Below are positions 1 through 12,600 of a DNA stretch of 64,000 nucleotides, piece after piece. The notes under the pieces were generated by a model. The model did no database searches and was not told the origin of the DNA. It saw only the letters and a list, made by a program, of their open reading frames with translations. Numbering within the stretch: position 1 is the stretch's first letter; every line of letters begins with the position of its first letter. Source of the DNA: Kwoniella bestiolae CBS 10118 (lineage: Eukaryota; Basidiomycota; Tremellomycetes; Tremellales; Cryptococcaceae); assembly GCF_000512585.2 (NCBI RefSeq), contig NC_089241.1:3924001-3988000 (forward strand). The letters are read 5' to 3'. The position numbers and the translations under genes were made by a program.

Positions 1-806
1 TGGATTAGCGGGAGGTTGATGATGGATGAGAGGGGCTGAACGTTTATCGAAAATCAGCATCTCACGGTTCTTTGAGTCTCCAACCGAGGATCAGGTACCA
101 CCAATGATTTCCAATGTGAGATGAAAAGGCAAGAAATGAGGATTGAGCCTCGAAGTAGCTGAAAATGAGTGAAGCGAAACACATAGGCGTGGTCGGAAAC
201 ACAATCAACCCACCTTGATCCCAGCTCTATCCCCCTCCGCCTGACTCTGATTCCCCAACCCCTCCCTCTTCTTCACCTCCCTCTCCTTCAACCTCCGTTC
301 AACCGCATCAGATAACCTCTCACTAGCACTCTGTTGACCCTTTATATCCTCCCTGAACTGCTTCTCATCCTCTTCCAAAATCACCTCAGCAGCAGCAGCT
401 TCTTTTGCCTTCTTAGCTTTCAATGCAGCTTTCACGGACGGAGCGAGGACTTTGACTTTGAGCGAATCGAGATCTTTGACTCCTTCGCTGTGTTCACATC
501 CCAGGATCGATTTAGCCCAGATCCATTATTTAACCTTGATTGGGACAACTCAAAATGGTTACGACAGAAGATGGATATGGGCACTCACGTCTTAACCTTC
601 TTATTCAGCTTGTCCCCGTACTTCTCTTCAAACTCTTTACGTTTCCTCTCGATCAACTCCCGAGGGTGGATCTGATTCTCTAGCTCGGAGAGGACATCTC
701 GTCTGACGTGTGAGGTTGATAGGCCCCGAGAAGCTATCCGAGGGATAATGGTATGTTGACGAAGAGCAGCGGATCGGAGTGGTAGTCGAGGTAATATTGA
801 GATCAT
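1..806 (-). CDS. ATP11: F1-ATPase assembly factor Atp11, 5' part (truncated by window edge)
   Basis: Three exons can be read: 806-589, 487-214 and 35-1, joined in phase; the gene runs off the left edge. The first ~35 residues are Arg/Ser-rich without acidic residues, as in a mitochondrial presequence. A charged helical stretch follows (RKRKEFEEKYGDKLNKKVK, then TEGVKDLDSL across the first intron), which is the start of the Atp11/ATPAF1 family domain. A Lys/Ala/Glu-rich linker leads to PLSSIINLPLI, matching the start of the conserved Atp11 core. By family knowledge, Atp11 is a matrix chaperone that binds the F1 beta subunit during ATP synthase assembly. The catalytic-core-binding part lies outside the window, so the call rests on the N-terminal half and the phase-correct splice into the core motif. 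The start is the first ATG of the open frame. Confidence 0.75.
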
Positions 807-1200
807 TTTGGGTATGCTTTTGTCTATCTTATGGAACGAGAGGAGTGATCATACAAAGATGAAAAGATATCTTTAGACTGGAGAGTGGATCTTTGAAATT
901 CCATCAATATCGAAAGAGATGAAAACATGCGGAGACCCCGCATTCACCATTTCCCACTCTAATCTCCGCTCGGTGAGAATGAAGATCAAGGTGGTTGGTT
1001 ATCTTGTCATAGTGCTCATGATGCTACTCTTATTCTCTCATCTCGATAACGAATTCTGAGTGAGCAGCAAGCGCATGATCCCTACAGCTCACAAGATCAT
1101 CTTCATCTCCTGCTTGCTCTCCTTTTTCGTACTGTACCACCGCGGTCTTCTTTCCTTTCCCTCGATACCCAGTCCCAGATCGATCACACCGCTGGGCAAC
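807..1200. other. divergent intergenic region ATP11 / thioesterase
   Basis: Holds the 5' flanks of the two divergently transcribed genes. An in-frame upstream extension of the thioesterase exon (ATG at 1060 or 1075) overlaps its right end and is discussed as a finding. No RNA gene or repeat is seen. Confidence 0.6.
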
Positions 1201-2510
1201 ATGGCTACTCAATTGAAACATCTCAAGGTATTGCCCAAGGAGGCTCACACAGCTACGATCATCTTCTTGCATGTGAGCTGTCATGTTAGACACAGTCAGG
1301 CGACGAGTGTAGCTGACCGCATATCTCTAATAGGGTTTAGGCGATAGCGGTATGTCCCTTTTATTGCAGTACCCTTTGGTTTCACACAGAGCCTCGCAGG
1401 TGTAGACAAAAGCTGATACTCATTCTGATGGGGTGATAGGGCACGGCTGGTTACCCGTAGCCAAGATGCTATGGGCCTCGTTCCCCAATGTTAAATGGAT
1501 ATTACCTCATGCTCCGCAAATACCAATCACCTTGAATGGCGGTGAGTCAAAGTTCTTCCTCCTCTTTCTCCCAACCTTCATAATCTGCATCATGATCATC
1601 TTGGATCTCTTCATTCATATCCCCAGCACTGTTTCTCCATCCTCTCCCTCGTACACTTCATACATCATACACTTTATACACTACATATACCAGATCAACG
1701 ATTTGGTAAAATACTAACACACGAACATCTCAGGAATGACAATGCCAGGATGGTTCGACCTCTCCTCCCTAGACAATCTCACCGACTCGAAATACGACGA
1801 CGAGCGTGGAATCCTATCCTCGATAGATGCAGTAGACAAATTGATCCAGAACGAGGTGGACGCGGGAATACCGGAAAACAAGATCATATTAGGCGGTTTC
1901 TCACAGGGAGGGGTGATTTCCATACTGACCGCCCTGAGCAGCAGGAGGAAGTTGGGCGGGGTGGTGGGGTTGTCTACGTGGGTGGGGTTGAACCATAAGG
2001 TTGAGGAGGTGGGTGGGGTTCTCTTTTCTTTTCTTTCCTTTTCTTTTTCTCCTTATCCCTCTGTTTTTGGCCTCGATTGAATTTGAGGGATATTGAATGT
2101 GTAGTGGACTTATCGCTGATACTACTTTTTTGTTGGTATTGATATTGATAGATTAAATCCTCTCACTGCAACGAAATCCCAATCTTCTGGGGGCACGGTA
2201 CAGCAGATCCAGTGGTCAATTACGCATGTGAGTGATACCTCTCCTCGCGCCCTCCAATTCCGTTTGTATCATCATCATATGTACGTATGACCAATGACCA
2301 TGAAAACATGCTAATTCTCCTTCTGGATCTTCAGACGGCCAACAATCCATCGAACTACTGACCAAAAAACTCGGTTTCCCCCTCTTACCACCCGGAACGA
2401 CGTTCAAGAGACCCGGTCTACGATTCGAGAGTTATCAGGGTTTACCCCATTCGTCTTCACCTCAGGAGATTGATGATCTCAAGGGATGGTTGGTAGAGGC
2501 GTTGAAGTGA
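1201..2510 (+). CDS. acyl-protein thioesterase 1 (alpha/beta hydrolase)
   Basis: Six exons (1201-1272, 1334-1349, 1440-1541, 1734-2008, 2152-2227, 2335-2510) join in phase to 238 residues, the usual length of the carboxylesterase/APT1 family. Exon 2 is a 16-base microexon encoding most of GLGDSG, the oxyanion-loop motif, which continues as HGW in exon 3. The nucleophile serine sits in GGFSQGG, the catalytic Asp in GTADPVV and the catalytic His in GLPHSSSPQEI, so the triad is complete. Known family role: hydrolysis of the palmitoyl thioester on membrane-anchored proteins (Ras, G-alpha) in the cytosol. The start at 1201 gives the usual soluble enzyme; two upstream in-frame ATGs would add a hydrophobic segment. 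The preceding gene is divergent and the next gene is tail-to-tail. Confidence 0.92.
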
Positions 2511-2832
2511 TTTGTCCTCAAGGGCAGCGGGGTATGTACTAGTACATTGGAATGATGCAATCAGTCGAACATTTGCTTTTCTTGTTTTGTCTTTGGGATG
2601 GTGGTAATTTCGTATGTCAGAATACAGTCGTAGAGAACCGTTTTGATCTGCTAGACTCGCAAATGCGGATGAATGCCCGATATTTTGATACTGTAATCAT
2701 TTAACAACAATTTACATCAATCATGATTTATGATCTATCTAATGATGACGATAGCTGTACGCCTCAGGGGGCCACAGCATTTTATGATGTATATACTCCA
2801 ACATCTCACCTACTCTTTTCTCTTCCCTCGCT
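2511..2832. other. convergent 3' intergenic region
   Basis: Lies between the stops of the thioesterase and LEA1 genes. AT-rich 3'-flank sequence; nothing else seen. Confidence 0.6.
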
Positions 2833-4272
2833 CTATGACCCATTAACCCCATCTTCCACCTCCGCTGCACCGACCTTGATCCCCTCCTCAACCCCACCCT
2901 CGGGAACAATCCCCTCCGCCAACATCCTCTCCAATTTCCGTACTTCTTCAGTAGTCTTCGCCCCCGTCAGAGCCTCTACCACCCTCCTCTTCTCATCGGG
3001 GGTCATCAATCTCCCCTTTCCTCCTTTCACAGCTGCGTTCTTATTTATATTAGTAGAGAATGCCGAGGAAGCTACAGAGGAAGTTGTGGGGATGGATAAT
3101 CGGTGAGCGAGGGAGTTGGGGAGACCTGTTGATGAGTCTAGGAGTAGTTTCTTGGAAGATTCGCGGAGAGTGTCTTTTATGCGGGTGTAATCTAGGGTGT
3201 GGAGGTTGCCTTTTGCCACCTATTGTACCGAATGGATGAGATCAGTATGTGTAGCGCAGTGAAGAGCAAAGATATTTTGGGGGGATAGCTAGATTGATGA
3301 AATATGGTTAAGGAAGTATTTCCCCCTTCCACCAACACTTGACAGGATAGTCATTTGAATTCTCTGCGTGTAATTTAAGCAGAGGACGATGGTGGATATG
3401 TTGATTTCGAGAGAAAAGAGAAAAAGCCCAACCCACCTTCCACACCACAAACTCCTTGTAATGCTCATGCTCCGTCACTGGATTCCCCTTCAATACCAAA
3501 TGCCGTAAGAATGTTAACGATTCGAGGGGTAGTAAGGTGGATAATGAGGATATGGCGTTATCGGATAGGACTGCATAAGATACAATAAGAAAGTCAGCTT
3601 GTTATTAATCACTTTGGACGGCTAAAGGCGTAGTGCAACTGACCTAATGTTACAAGGTTGGGTATCTAAGAAAACGGGAACATCAGTTGAGGTTGATCGA
3701 TATGTGCGAGGCAGATACAACTCACATTAGGGGTTAAGGAGGGACTGATACTGGATATTTGATTCTGAGCGGCATGTATGGCTGTTAATCGGGGAGCTGA
3801 TCACCAATTGACATATCAACTTCCACATTCCTTTCTGTGTGAGATTCAGTGGGAGTGTAGCTGGACCCACAATGAGGTATATTTCCCAATACCGTTATTG
3901 AGTTATCGGTGAGGTTGAGAGTATCATAAGATCCCTGGTGAGATGCCAAGTTTTCAATCACAGGTATTTGTAGACCTACACCCATACACACACATCAGCT
4001 AAGCTCTTCTTGCTTCGCATGTCTTCGCCTATTTGAGAGAACCTACCCCTCAACTCCAATTCACGTTCCTTCAATGGGTTTAAATGCTATTTGTTTTCAT
4101 CATATACCTGTTCAGCGATCACTGGATTTACGATATATTGATTTGGAAGAGGGACGGTGAACTAACGGAAGGCGCTTTTGATACATACTGCGAGAACAAG
4201 TTGTAAGTATTTACGGCTCGTCTTCGCATATACTACTGGGTTGAGTGAACTTACATCGGGAGTGAGCCTCAT
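2833..4272 (-). CDS. LEA1: U2 snRNP A' protein (Lea1 / SNRPA1), leucine-rich repeat
   Basis: Eight exons (4272-4255, 4187-4167, 4086-4047, 3975-3871, 3796-3726, 3665-3644, 3570-3437, 3219-2833) join in phase to 265 residues; three of them are only 18-22 bases. The N-terminus MRLTPD-YVSKAPS-HLNPLKERELELRG followed by IPVIENL is the typical U2A' start. Leucine-rich repeats follow (LNLTDNSITVLGNIP, VLSDNAISSLSTL), then the LRR cap with GNPVTEHEHYKEFVVWK and the TLDYTRIK motif after it. In the family, this protein binds U2 snRNA stem-loop IV together with the B'' protein and takes part in branch-site recognition in the nucleus. The C-terminus is a longer charged tail than in human SNRPA1, as is common in fungi. 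The gene is divergent from the septin gene. Confidence 0.93.
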
Positions 4273-4859
4273 TTTTGAGGAAGGTGGAGATGATCTAAGT
4301 TGACTGTTCTAAGTTTTGAATTTTCTATTTCCCGTATTTTTCTTTGTCTTTGGCAATTCCTGTCCGGTATTTGAGTAGTTTCCTCTACTGACAAGTGTAT
4401 GAGAGCTTTTGCCGAGTATTAGTTGATGTCTATGGATGATGTTGTAACTGATATCGCGTGCATTGTCAACGATATCAATGTTGATGAATGTTGGAATCCT
4501 ACGGTGTATAACCAAGATATCGAAGAGGATGATATAGATAGAGATCGGTGATATAACCTCTATCACCGCAATGTGGCAGTCGCGTGGTAGTATGAGTGGA
4601 TTGGTGCCCCGTGCGCGTGTTAGCCTGTGCAAGTGTGTTTTACGTGGTTGAGTGAGAGTAGTGAAAGTGCATTGATTGAGCATTGACTGTTACTGTTGCT
4701 CTGCTTTCATTGTCCATTCAGTTTACCTGTATCTATACTATACCATATCATACTCTATATACCTTTGAATTCATATCCATCTCCTCACTCGTTATCCCAT
4801 CTCATTCCTTACACTCCTTCTTATACCTCGTTATCATCCCACACCCCACACAGTCCAAA
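4273..4859. other. divergent intergenic region LEA1 / septin
   Basis: Shared upstream region of two divergent genes. The septin side (about 4690-4859) is pyrimidine-rich on the plus strand, with many TCTCAT/CATCTC runs and a CCAAA just before the ATG, typical of fungal 5' UTRs. No other gene is supported. Confidence 0.55.
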
Positions 4860-7098
4860 ATGTCAGAGGGATACTACGACAACGCCCCTCACTCCCCCTC
4901 AGCCAACGGCAACGGTAATGGATCCCTATCCTACAACGGAGATAACAGATCGTCTTCTGTAACCTCCCCAAACGGTGGTAATGACACCCTGATGTCTTCC
5001 AGAGCAATCAGTCCATCAGCTTATCCAGTCAAATCTGAACTTGGGATCAATGGCTCAGCAGCGACACCGACACCAGCTCAATCACAGCCTGCAAGAAAGA
5101 AACTGGCAAGTTGGGTGGGGTTCAGTAATTTGCCTAATCAGGTTCATCGAAGGAGTGTGAGGTGAGTCCATCCTTCCAACTCTCTTCAGCTGTACGAGGA
5201 CGCCGTGTAAGCTGATATTTGCTCATGTATAGGCGTGGTTTCCAATTCGTCGCTATGGTAGTTGGTAAGTATAACATTTTCAACCTCGCACAGACCACAC
5301 GCTCGTACCAAAGGGATCATCTCTCTCCATCATACATAACATATATATCGTGTCATATGAACCAACGCTAATGCTGATCTGTCTTCTTGTGGCTATAGGT
5401 GAATCCGGTCTTGGTAAATCGACACTCATAAACACATTGTTCGAAACAAAACTCTACCAACCCAAGAATATACCTGTACCAGGCGAAGATAGGGGCAAAA
5501 CAGTACAGATCGAAAGTATCTCTGCTGGTATGTGGAAGTTCCAGCTCATAGTCGACCTCCTTTGGTATTGAGCTGATTGAGTGAAAAATGGTGATGGTAT
5601 CGCAGAAATCGAGGAGAATGGTGTAAGACTTAAATTGACGGTGGTTGATACGCCTGGGTTTGGTGATTTCGTAAACAACGATGAGAGGTGAGCTTTCTGT
5701 CTACGCATGACAACGCAGGATTCCCAAGCTGATAAGTCGGTATACTCGTGTAGCTGGAAACCCATCGTAGATAACATCGAAGCTCGATTTGATGCGTACT
5801 TGGAGCAAGAAAACAGAGTCAATAGACTCAAGTTGGTAGATAATAGAGTACACGCTTGTATCTATTTCATCCAACCTACTGGTCATTCGTAAGCTACTCC
5901 ACCACTTCATATCACTGGGAGCAAGATAGCTGACAATTGCGTTATGGTATAGACTCAAACCTATCGATATCGAATTCATGCGAAGGCTCCACACCAAAGT
6001 CAACTTGATCCCTGTGATTGCCAAGGCGGATACTATGACTGACGATGAGATCTCGCTGTTCAAACAACGAGTGAGTGGACTCATCATGCTGCCCAGTCTA
6101 CTACAACGGTAATGGCAGGATAGCTGATCAGGTGGTACAACCTCTAGATTCTCGCTGATATCGCTCATCACGGTATTCGAATCTTCCAACCTCCTCAATA
6201 TGAGAACGAAGATGAGGAGACCATCCAAGAGAACGAAGAGATCATTGTGAGCTGATCCAGGATGACTTCTCCAAAAAGTAAGCTGACTGGATTCTGCCAC
6301 GGGTGTACAGAGCAAAGTTCCCTTCGCGGTCGTTGGGTCCGATTCCCTTGTGAATTCCCCCGACGGAAGACAAGTCCGTGGTCGATCCTACCCTTGGGGT
6401 GTCATCGAAGTCGATAATGAAGATCACTGCGATTTCGTCAAACTGCGACAGATGCTCGTCCGAACTCACATGGAGGAGTTGAGGGAACATACCAATGATG
6501 TGTTGTATGAGGATTACCGAACTGATAAGTTGAAAGCTATGGGTGTTGCTCAAGATGAAAGTGTATTCAAGGAGACCAAGTGGGTATACCATTCTATCGT
6601 GTCTATACAGCTGTCACGTTAAAGAGAACAGGTGACACAGCTGACTGTTTTGATCGCATGATAGTCCCGCCGCTAGACAAGCAGAAGAACGAACATTGCA
6701 CGAAGCCAAGCTCGCCAAAATGGAAGCAGAGATGAAGATGGTCTTCCAACAGAAGGTTCAAGAGAAGGAAGCCAAACTCAAGCAGTCCGAAGAGGAACTT
6801 TACCTCAGACATCGAGAGATGAAGGACGCGTTGGAGAAACAAAGACAAGAGCTGGAAGATAAGAAGAGAAGGATCGAGTCGGGTAGACCGTTGACTCCTG
6901 AGAAGGGTAGTGTAAGTGTGGGTTTTGGGTGTTTCGCTGTCTTGTCATCTTTCGCTTCCTCCGGAAAGTTAATACTGGTCTTGACCGGATTGAGAAGGTC
7001 TACCTGATCCCTCACTAGGAGATAGAGGATATGATGAGATTTGAGCTGACTATACAATTTACTCATAGCAAAAGAAACGATTCGGTCTGGGTAAATAG
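4860..7098 (+). CDS. CDC3: septin, Cdc3-type
   Basis: The reading frame is spread over about nine exons. A ~100-residue Ser/Asn-rich N-terminal tail precedes the polybasic stretch and the GTPase domain: P-loop GESGLGKST, G3 DTPGFGD, G4 AKAD (in VIAKADTMTDDE), and the septin unique element around RGRSYPWGVIEVDNEDHCDF. The C-terminal region (NPAARQAEERTLHEAKL onward) is a long heptad-rich coiled coil ending in KKRFGLGK and a stop at 7096-7098. Order and coiled-coil wording match the fungal Cdc3/AspB group better than Cdc12. Septins form hetero-oligomeric filaments at the bud neck. The last exon is tiny, reached through an intron after the PLTPEKGS segment. Assignment to the septin family is certain; the Cdc3 subgroup is from recalled family resemblance. 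Confidence 0.9.
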
Positions 7099-7687
7099 GC
7101 AATTCAGATATAGATTATCTGGATTCCCCTTTCTCCTTTCTTGTTCCCGTTCCACCACACCGTGCAAAAGTAATACCTTTCTTGTCTTTGTTTTCACTTG
7201 ATATACATATATATCCTCTAATGTCCATCCGTAACGTCCTTTCATGTGTTTATACGTCTTCTCTCTTCTCTCGACTTTCAGGTATATCTTCTTCCCCTTG
7301 TTTCGTCCGTTCTTTCTGTCTTTCCACTTGATTCTTTTCTCGTTGCTTTCTGAAGTAATATACGATCAAGTAGATACCATACGTATTACCCCTTTTGATC
7401 ATGTCTATATCCATATTCATATCCCTGGTTTCCGTCTTGCGTCTTGGTATAAATGAATGAATATGCTAGGTTTTATCTTTGCCAGACCATTAGACCAAGC
7501 GTTGATGCGTTCGGCATAGCATGAAGGATTAGCTCGATAAGGTATCACAAGGTACATGATCATAGAATCTACAAAATAAGGAAGATATAACATATGTACA
7601 TAAAAATAACCAACCAAAGAACGGAAATCCCCAAGATGATTCAATCTATCGCAACGATCATCTCATCTCATCCCCTCCGTTTCCACT
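7099..7687. other. convergent 3' intergenic region
   Basis: Between the septin stop and the Sds3-like stop. The sequence is T/C-rich near 7240-7350 and otherwise AT-rich. Small open frames here have no family resemblance and overlap likely 3' UTRs. Confidence 0.55.
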
Positions 7688-9294
7688 CTAATCCCCCCTC
7701 GTCCTCCTCCTACCACCCCCACCCTGCATTCTCGCCCAATCACTATCCGTCTCAAGCTGACTCGCGGGCGTCATCTTACTCAGATCCGCCAAACTCCTCC
7801 CCAAAGTTAACGCCTGATCCCGCGTCCCGCCCACTCCCCTAGATCTCGGTCCAGCCCCACCTCCCACTCCAACTTGACCCGAAGCTATACCCAAGGCGGT
7901 AGCTGTCCCCGGGGCATTCAAACCATCTTTCAGCGTTTCGCCATTCTCCCCTGCTACTCCTGTTTTCCCCCTTGGACCCCTCTTCCCTGCTTGCGGTGGA
8001 GCATAGGCAAGTGAGCCGTTTATGGGCGGATGAACTACGAGAGAGCTGGAGGAGGGGGAGATGATGTCCTCGGTGGAGATTATGGCTAGCGAGGGGGAGA
8101 GGAGAGAATGGAGGAGGATATCGTTGGATTTGACTCCGTTGGGTGTGGGTGTGGGATCGTCTTTCCCCTGGTGGGCTGTGGCATTTAGAGGGGTCTCGCC
8201 GCGAGAGTTCTGGATGGAGGTGGAACGGTTGCGGAAGGGTAGTTTACGGGTTGGGCGGGGGCGGATTTGGGCTTCGAGGAGTGTTTCTGGCGGGTTATGG
8301 TCAGCTCGTGTACTCTGAACGAATGGACTGTTGCGCTAAATTGGGAAAAGGTCATTCGGACGAGGATTATGTAGATTACGAGTATGACTGGGTGATGGCT
8401 CCGCGCGTATGGGATATGTCATGTGTAGTGTCTCATACTGGGAACACCAAGTATGGATTGAGGATACGTTGATATGGGTAACACGGATTGAAGTCAGGTA
8501 GATGAGAAACACCCACCAGTTACTACGTCCCCGCCTTCTTTCTCCTCCCTCAACTTCCTCCGTCGATCTTCAACAGCAGCTAGGAGACGCTGTCGTACTT
8601 GGTCTCGCGCATCCCAATATTGAGCTTCGATAGATTCTCGCTCGGATTCATACATCTTTTTCGCTTGGCCGGCTCTGCGAAATAGATTTATGAGATTAGT
8701 GTTAGCCGAATTAGCATGACGATTTGGATGGTAGTGGAAGTGCGACGGATATCTCGATCTAGCAAGGACAGGTGCGATGTGACATCACTATCCAAGTATC
8801 GGGTGTGATGTGATGGTGATGAAGATGGAGAAGGGGTTGATACTAATGGGAGAGGTTTCTTGTTGATGCTGTGAAGTATACTCACTTATATTGATACTCT
8901 ATCTCGGCAGCTTCCAACAACGCGTCCCTCTCGATAGACATGGGGTACACCCTCAGAAGATACTTTGCCGAAGTGGGTGGTTGTGAATTGACGGATTTGT
9001 TTTCGAGATGATATTCTTTATATAGTGCTGAGAATTTCCTATATCCCATAATAGCAAATCATCAGCATCCGCATCATCTATAGCACCGAACGCAACCCAA
9101 TGCAAGCGTGCATCAAGATGTAAGATCTGTGCCAGAGATTAACGCTGCACTCACTCATCCCTATTCCTCCAGCTCTCATCATGGAGCATCTCAATCTTGT
9201 TGACTGTCTCTCTCCTTTTCCTATCTCGCTTTGATTCGGAATGAAGTGGTGGGAGGATGGTGGGGCCACTGCCTCCTGGTGGGTACTTTGACAT
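7688..9294 (-). CDS. Sds3-like protein, Sin3/Rpd3 histone deacetylase complex subunit
   Basis: Four exons (9294-9155, 9038-8886, 8674-8517, 8286-7688) join in phase to 349 residues. The N-terminal half contains the Sds3/BRMS1-type helical region: RKRRETVNKIEMLHDESW, then FSALYKEYHLENK, YLLRVYPMSIERDALLEAAE and a long helix through YESERESIEAQYWDARDQ. The C-terminal half is low-complexity and Gly/Pro/Ser-rich, ending in an Arg-rich tail. In the family, Sds3-like proteins scaffold the Sin3-Rpd3 deacetylase and are nuclear; that role is inferred. The start is the first in-frame ATG of exon 1. The gene is divergent from NUP188 over a 366-base gap. Fungal paralogues of this domain (Sds3, Dep1) are hard to tell apart by eye. 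Confidence 0.8.
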
Positions 9295-9660
9295 GGTGAT
9301 CTGTGTTTCGCGGGTTTATGTTGGAAGTGGATAGGATAGAGACGAGAGAGAGTATATATCAGATAATGAAGCTGAAGAGAGTAGAGTAGATGTGACTGGT
9401 GGTCTGAAAAGGAACAACAGCAGCAACATCACTCTCAGATAGGGTTAATGGTTAATGCGGGGAAAGGAAAGGGGAACACGATCTGATAACCACCCAAACA
9501 AGAAACAAGTACACGTCATTCATACCTTACTACCACGTGTTGACATCCTTCAACCTCGCGTTCATCAACTAGCTAGAGATATTTCGCAAAACATCCTTGA
9601 TCCCATCCATACGAGTACTTTACCTTATAGCAATTCTACACAAGCAAAGATACGTTCAGA
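9295..9660. other. divergent intergenic region Sds3-like / NUP188
   Basis: Shared 5' region of the two genes, with purine-rich runs around 9330-9480. No RNA gene or repeat seen. Confidence 0.55.
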
Positions 9661-12600
9661 ATGGTCCAACCTCAAGCAGGACCATCAACAGCCTTGGAGC
9701 TGGACGACTACCTATGGTGAGCTGGTCCATCTCTACTCCTATCGAGAGCAAACAGGGGACATTAGCTCACCCCCTTCGTTCCACCTATAGCCCACTTACC
9801 ACCATCCGAGATACCCTCCTCCGGTCCGATCCATCTACCATCTCCATACCCAAGCTACGATCGCTCTTAACATGGCACAGCAAGGAACTATCATCGCCTT
9901 GGACACCCTTCCCACCACCCTCAAGTGAAAGCAAATCATCCATTTCCAAACCATCTTTCCCCGTTCCTCAGTCTTCGGTGTCGATACCAGTAGACCCCTC
10001 GATCAAGTCATTAGCTCAGAGGTTGTCTGAGACAACAAACATAGATGAGGTATCGAGTTATCTTCTAGTCAAATCATATCAGACGTTCAGTCTGGACGAG
10101 GTAGATCTCGAAAAGGAAGAAGATAAAGACAGGATATTGGATAGATTGATATTGTGGTATTCTGAGGAGACCCTAGCCATACCTCAGATAGTACTGGCTC
10201 TACTGAAATTGTCGAATGATGATGACTCGGAACTTGGACAACTAGCAAATGATGTCAGGGTGGATATAACAGGTGGTGAAGATACTTCGAAATATGTTGA
10301 AGGATTGTTCAGGGGATTTAGCAACTTGGCTCAGCAGAGTCTGAGCGAAAAGCAGAGAGGGCCCAATGCTCTGTTCTGGTGAGCTGACCGTGTTTTCCTC
10401 CAAATTCAAGTACCGGGCGATCAGCTGACTATGTGTATGACAGGGCGACCCATCAACTTCGAATACAAGAACAACTCCTCACCCTTCTTTTCGTCATCCT
10501 CTATCAGACACCCAATCGACCCTCAAACATCTCAGAAGGTCTCATAAGAGGGACCATCATGTCCTCGTTCGGTACTTCCCAATCCAACAGAGAGATATGG
10601 GAGACCGACATAGAATGTCAGCGGATAAGCACTCGCATAAGAGATCTAATGGTCATACTCTCCTTGGAATCACTATGTCTCAACCAGATCGTCTCACCCG
10701 TAGAAGAACACGAAGCTCTCGATACAATCCTTCAGAACAGAGAAAAGATAGAATCGATACATCAATTCATAGTGGACTACTCGGACGATCTCATCCCACA
10801 TTATCCCGAACCTGCACTTTCCTCTACACCCCTACCTATCTGGCCCATGTCGATCATCTGCTTAGCATGGGCTATAATACTTCGTTCTTTACCGTTGGAT
10901 AAGGCTCCGAAGGGTGGTGATGGGTCGGTGACATGGCAGGATATGGCTATACGAGCTTTGAGATTGCCTTCTGGGCTATTCCCTTGGCTTGAAGTTATAC
11001 TGTCGGGACCATTACTTGATTCTACGAGAGATGTCAGATTGGGAGGCGGTGAGATGGACGTGGGACTGTTCCAAAGGAAGGTGTTTAAAGGTGAGTTGGA
11101 TATTGGACGTAAAACTTTCACTTCAACTGACATCGAACTGTTAGATCTCTTGATCGGGCTATCTGAGCTGGTGCAATTGGAAAGTGTTGCTGATAAAGCG
11201 GGATTGTATCGAAGTTGGGAATTGTTATTTGGTGGTGTAAGTGCTTAACTTCTTTTTGGCATTAATTTACCTTCATCACCTCTGCTCACCCAGGCTTCTT
11301 GCCTTTCGATCCGAGCTGATCACTCATCTGAAGTGTTCAACATCAACATCTTCGCTCATAGCTGCAGACTACTGGATCGCCGACTTCCCTTACGAGGAAA
11401 GGCGTTCAGTCCTCGTTCGAAGTCAATTCCCTTACCAACCTGCTCATCTACTCCGTGTACTCTCTTCATTGGTCGGTTCTGGATCGCCAGACACCTCATC
11501 AGACGCGTTCGGTACGGATCCTGCCGCTCAGGTGCAACATTACTTCACAAACTTACCTACTGTGACCCACACTGTCGATCCATCATGGTGCAAGTACATT
11601 GGTAAAGACGAGAACGGGAAGGAGGTGGTGGAAGCTGTCAAGACTCTCATCCTACCTGGTGGCGCCAGTATACCACGAGGCTCAAGAGGTTTCATTTTGC
11701 CCACTGCCAGCTCATCGCAGGCCATGTGGACCAACCAGATCATCTCTGGCTGGCCTTTGCTCCTGGAGATCCTCCAAGCAGCTATCGGTCTTAAATCAGC
11801 TGAGGAAAGAGCGTCCACAAATTCCGCCAACCCACCTGATAGTGTCTATTTATCCGTGCGGGATCTTGACATACAGCTTGACACGTCCGAGATCTTGGGT
11901 GCCGGTATCAACTTCCTTCATTCGGTACTTCAATCCTCTTCATATGTCAAAGCCACCGTGCTTACACATCTCAACCCTGATGATCCACTCACATCAGGTC
12001 AAACTCTCCTTCACCTCGCTTTAACCGTCTTACAACATAGTCGGAACAACGAGCTCACTTTCGATTCCTCGGTCGTCCCAAATGCTATCGATATCATCCA
12101 ATCTCTCATCACCTCACCGGAAAGTAACGTTTGGCCTGCTCTCCGAGCATCCGGATTCTTCGATGTTACCGGTAAAAAGCGAGGCAGCGTTATCGCACTC
12201 ATACAAGCGGATTCAGTCAAGGGCGAACACATCCTGACCGCTGCTGTACTCAGATTGGCACATACTTTGGTCATAAACGCAGACCATGTTCCAGATTCCG
12301 ATGTGGTCATCTTGCGATCGGCTATACACCTGGTCTTCGCAGATATATGGAACAACTTTTCCGCCTGGAGGTATAAAGATGTAGCGAAGAAGTATGAGTT
12401 GTCATCTTTACTCGTTGGTATATTCGATACGGTCCTCAGTCATCCTCTATCATCCGATGGTAGTGGACCAACACCCGCCGCTCAAGTCTTGATCGATCTG
12501 TTCATCTCTTCCACATCGCCCCTGACTTATCGACCTTTGGTGGATGCTATCACCCAAGCTTCTCATCTTATCCCCCGATTGATCGGATTCAGAAGACACA

